The position numbers were made by a program, and so were the translations under genes. This document shows, piece after piece, positions 5,886 through 6,114 of a DNA stretch of 6,114 nucleotides. A model generated the notes under the pieces. It was not told the DNA's origin and ran no database searches. It worked only from the letters and a program-made list of their open reading frames with translations. Source of the stretch: Cyanobacteria bacterium UBA8803. Its GTDB lineage: Bacteria > Cyanobacteriota > Cyanobacteriia > Cyanobacteriales > Coleofasciculaceae. The stretch's first letter is position 1. Each line of letters opens with the position of its first letter. Where the stretch lies: contig DNXU01000295.1 of the NCBI GenBank assembly GCA_003505715.1, positions 2,261 through 8,374 on the forward strand, read 5' to 3'.

Positions 5886-5969
5886 TTCTTTCGTTATAGC
5901 GGTTCTTAAATGAAAGGAACACAGTCTTCTTGTTTAACGCGAAGAACGCAAAGTTAATCCCAAAGTTAC

Positions 5970-6010
5970 AAGAGATTACTCATAGTTCAGCCAACCACGA
6001 GTAATCTCTT
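5970..6010. terminator. Hairpin between convergent genes, possible bidirectional terminator
   Basis: AAGAGATTACTC (5970-5981) and GAGTAATCTCTT (5999-6010) are a perfect 12-bp inverted repeat with a 17-nt loop. It lies 84 bp after the plus-strand glycosyltransferase stop and 17 bp past the stop of the minus-strand gene at the right edge. The placement between convergent stops suits a shared terminator. The stem is AT-rich and neither side has a strong T-run, so termination efficiency is uncertain. Confidence 0.5.
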
Positions 6011-6027
6011 ATAAAACTTTATCTAAT

Positions 6028-6114
6028 TTAGGTGCGATCGCCTTTGGCAGTCAAGTTCTCATTTTCCTCTAACCAAGTGACTAAATCTCCTATTTCTGTA
6101 AAATCTAATAAGGC
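6028..6114 (-). CDS. 3' end of a gene, probably DUF4351/Rpn-family protein (partial)
   Basis: On the minus strand a frame enters from the right edge and runs 28 codons to TAA at 6028-6030. The visible peptide starts ALLDFTEIGDLVTWLEENE and ends KGDRT. The pattern ALLDF..IGDLVTWLE is the signature I know from the C terminus of DUF4351 domains, found in cyanobacterial Rpn/PD-(D/E)XK nuclease-family transposase-like proteins of uncertain function. A HIP1 octamer (6034-6041) supplies the codons for the last residues. The start and main domain lie outside the window, so the assignment rests on a short tail only. Confidence 0.6.
   Translation of the reverse strand, partial: ALLDFTEIGDLVTWLEENENLTAKGDRT

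Overview
The window looks like a piece of a cyanobacterial chromosome. The evidence is a photosystem II D1 gene (psbA), eight copies of the cyanobacterial HIP1 octamer GCGATCGC in 6.1 kb, a Uma2-type nuclease gene, and intergenic DNA full of short palindromes. I cannot name the species; a filamentous or otherwise repeat-rich genome fits best.

Layout, left to right. Positions 1-86 hold a C-run/G-run palindrome downstream of psbA. Positions 87-1157 (minus) encode a divergent D1 protein. Positions 1158-1400 hold a candidate psbA promoter with an overlapping dyad, and a hairpin/T-run terminator that would separate psbA from the gene upstream. Positions 1401-2006 (minus) encode a Uma2/DUF820 family PD-(D/E)XK protein. 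Positions 2007-2494 form a 488-base spacer with a chain of palindromes and a candidate promoter for the next gene. Positions 2495-4318 and 4296-5885 (plus) are two overlapping genes for large multi-pass membrane proteins. The second is a GT39/ArnT-like GT-C glycosyltransferase and the first is probably GT-C-like. A 12-bp perfect inverted repeat at 5970-6010 sits between this operon and the 3' end of a convergent minus-strand gene (6028-6114), whose 28 visible residues resemble the C terminus of DUF4351/Rpn-type proteins.

The most interesting element is the D1 gene. The photochemical core is kept: TyrZ, its His partner, the P680 His and the iron His ligands. Four Mn4CaO5 ligand positions are changed (D170E, E189D, E333A, D342I in standard numbering), and the QB pocket is rewritten (F255L, S264N, F265T, a one-residue insertion). 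It also lacks the QD motif of chlorophyll f synthase. This matches the described class of 'rogue' or 'sentinel' D1 proteins, thought to make PSII centres that do not evolve oxygen. The class is not new, but this member's combined donor-side and acceptor-side changes deserve attention. The second notable observation is a purine/pyrimidine-asymmetric palindromic segment of about 110 bp lying in frame inside the first membrane-protein gene, where it adds about 34 hydrophilic residues between two membrane helices.

The window holds no obvious multi-gene new system. The D1 gene, the Uma2 gene and the glycosyltransferase pair look like independent transcription units.
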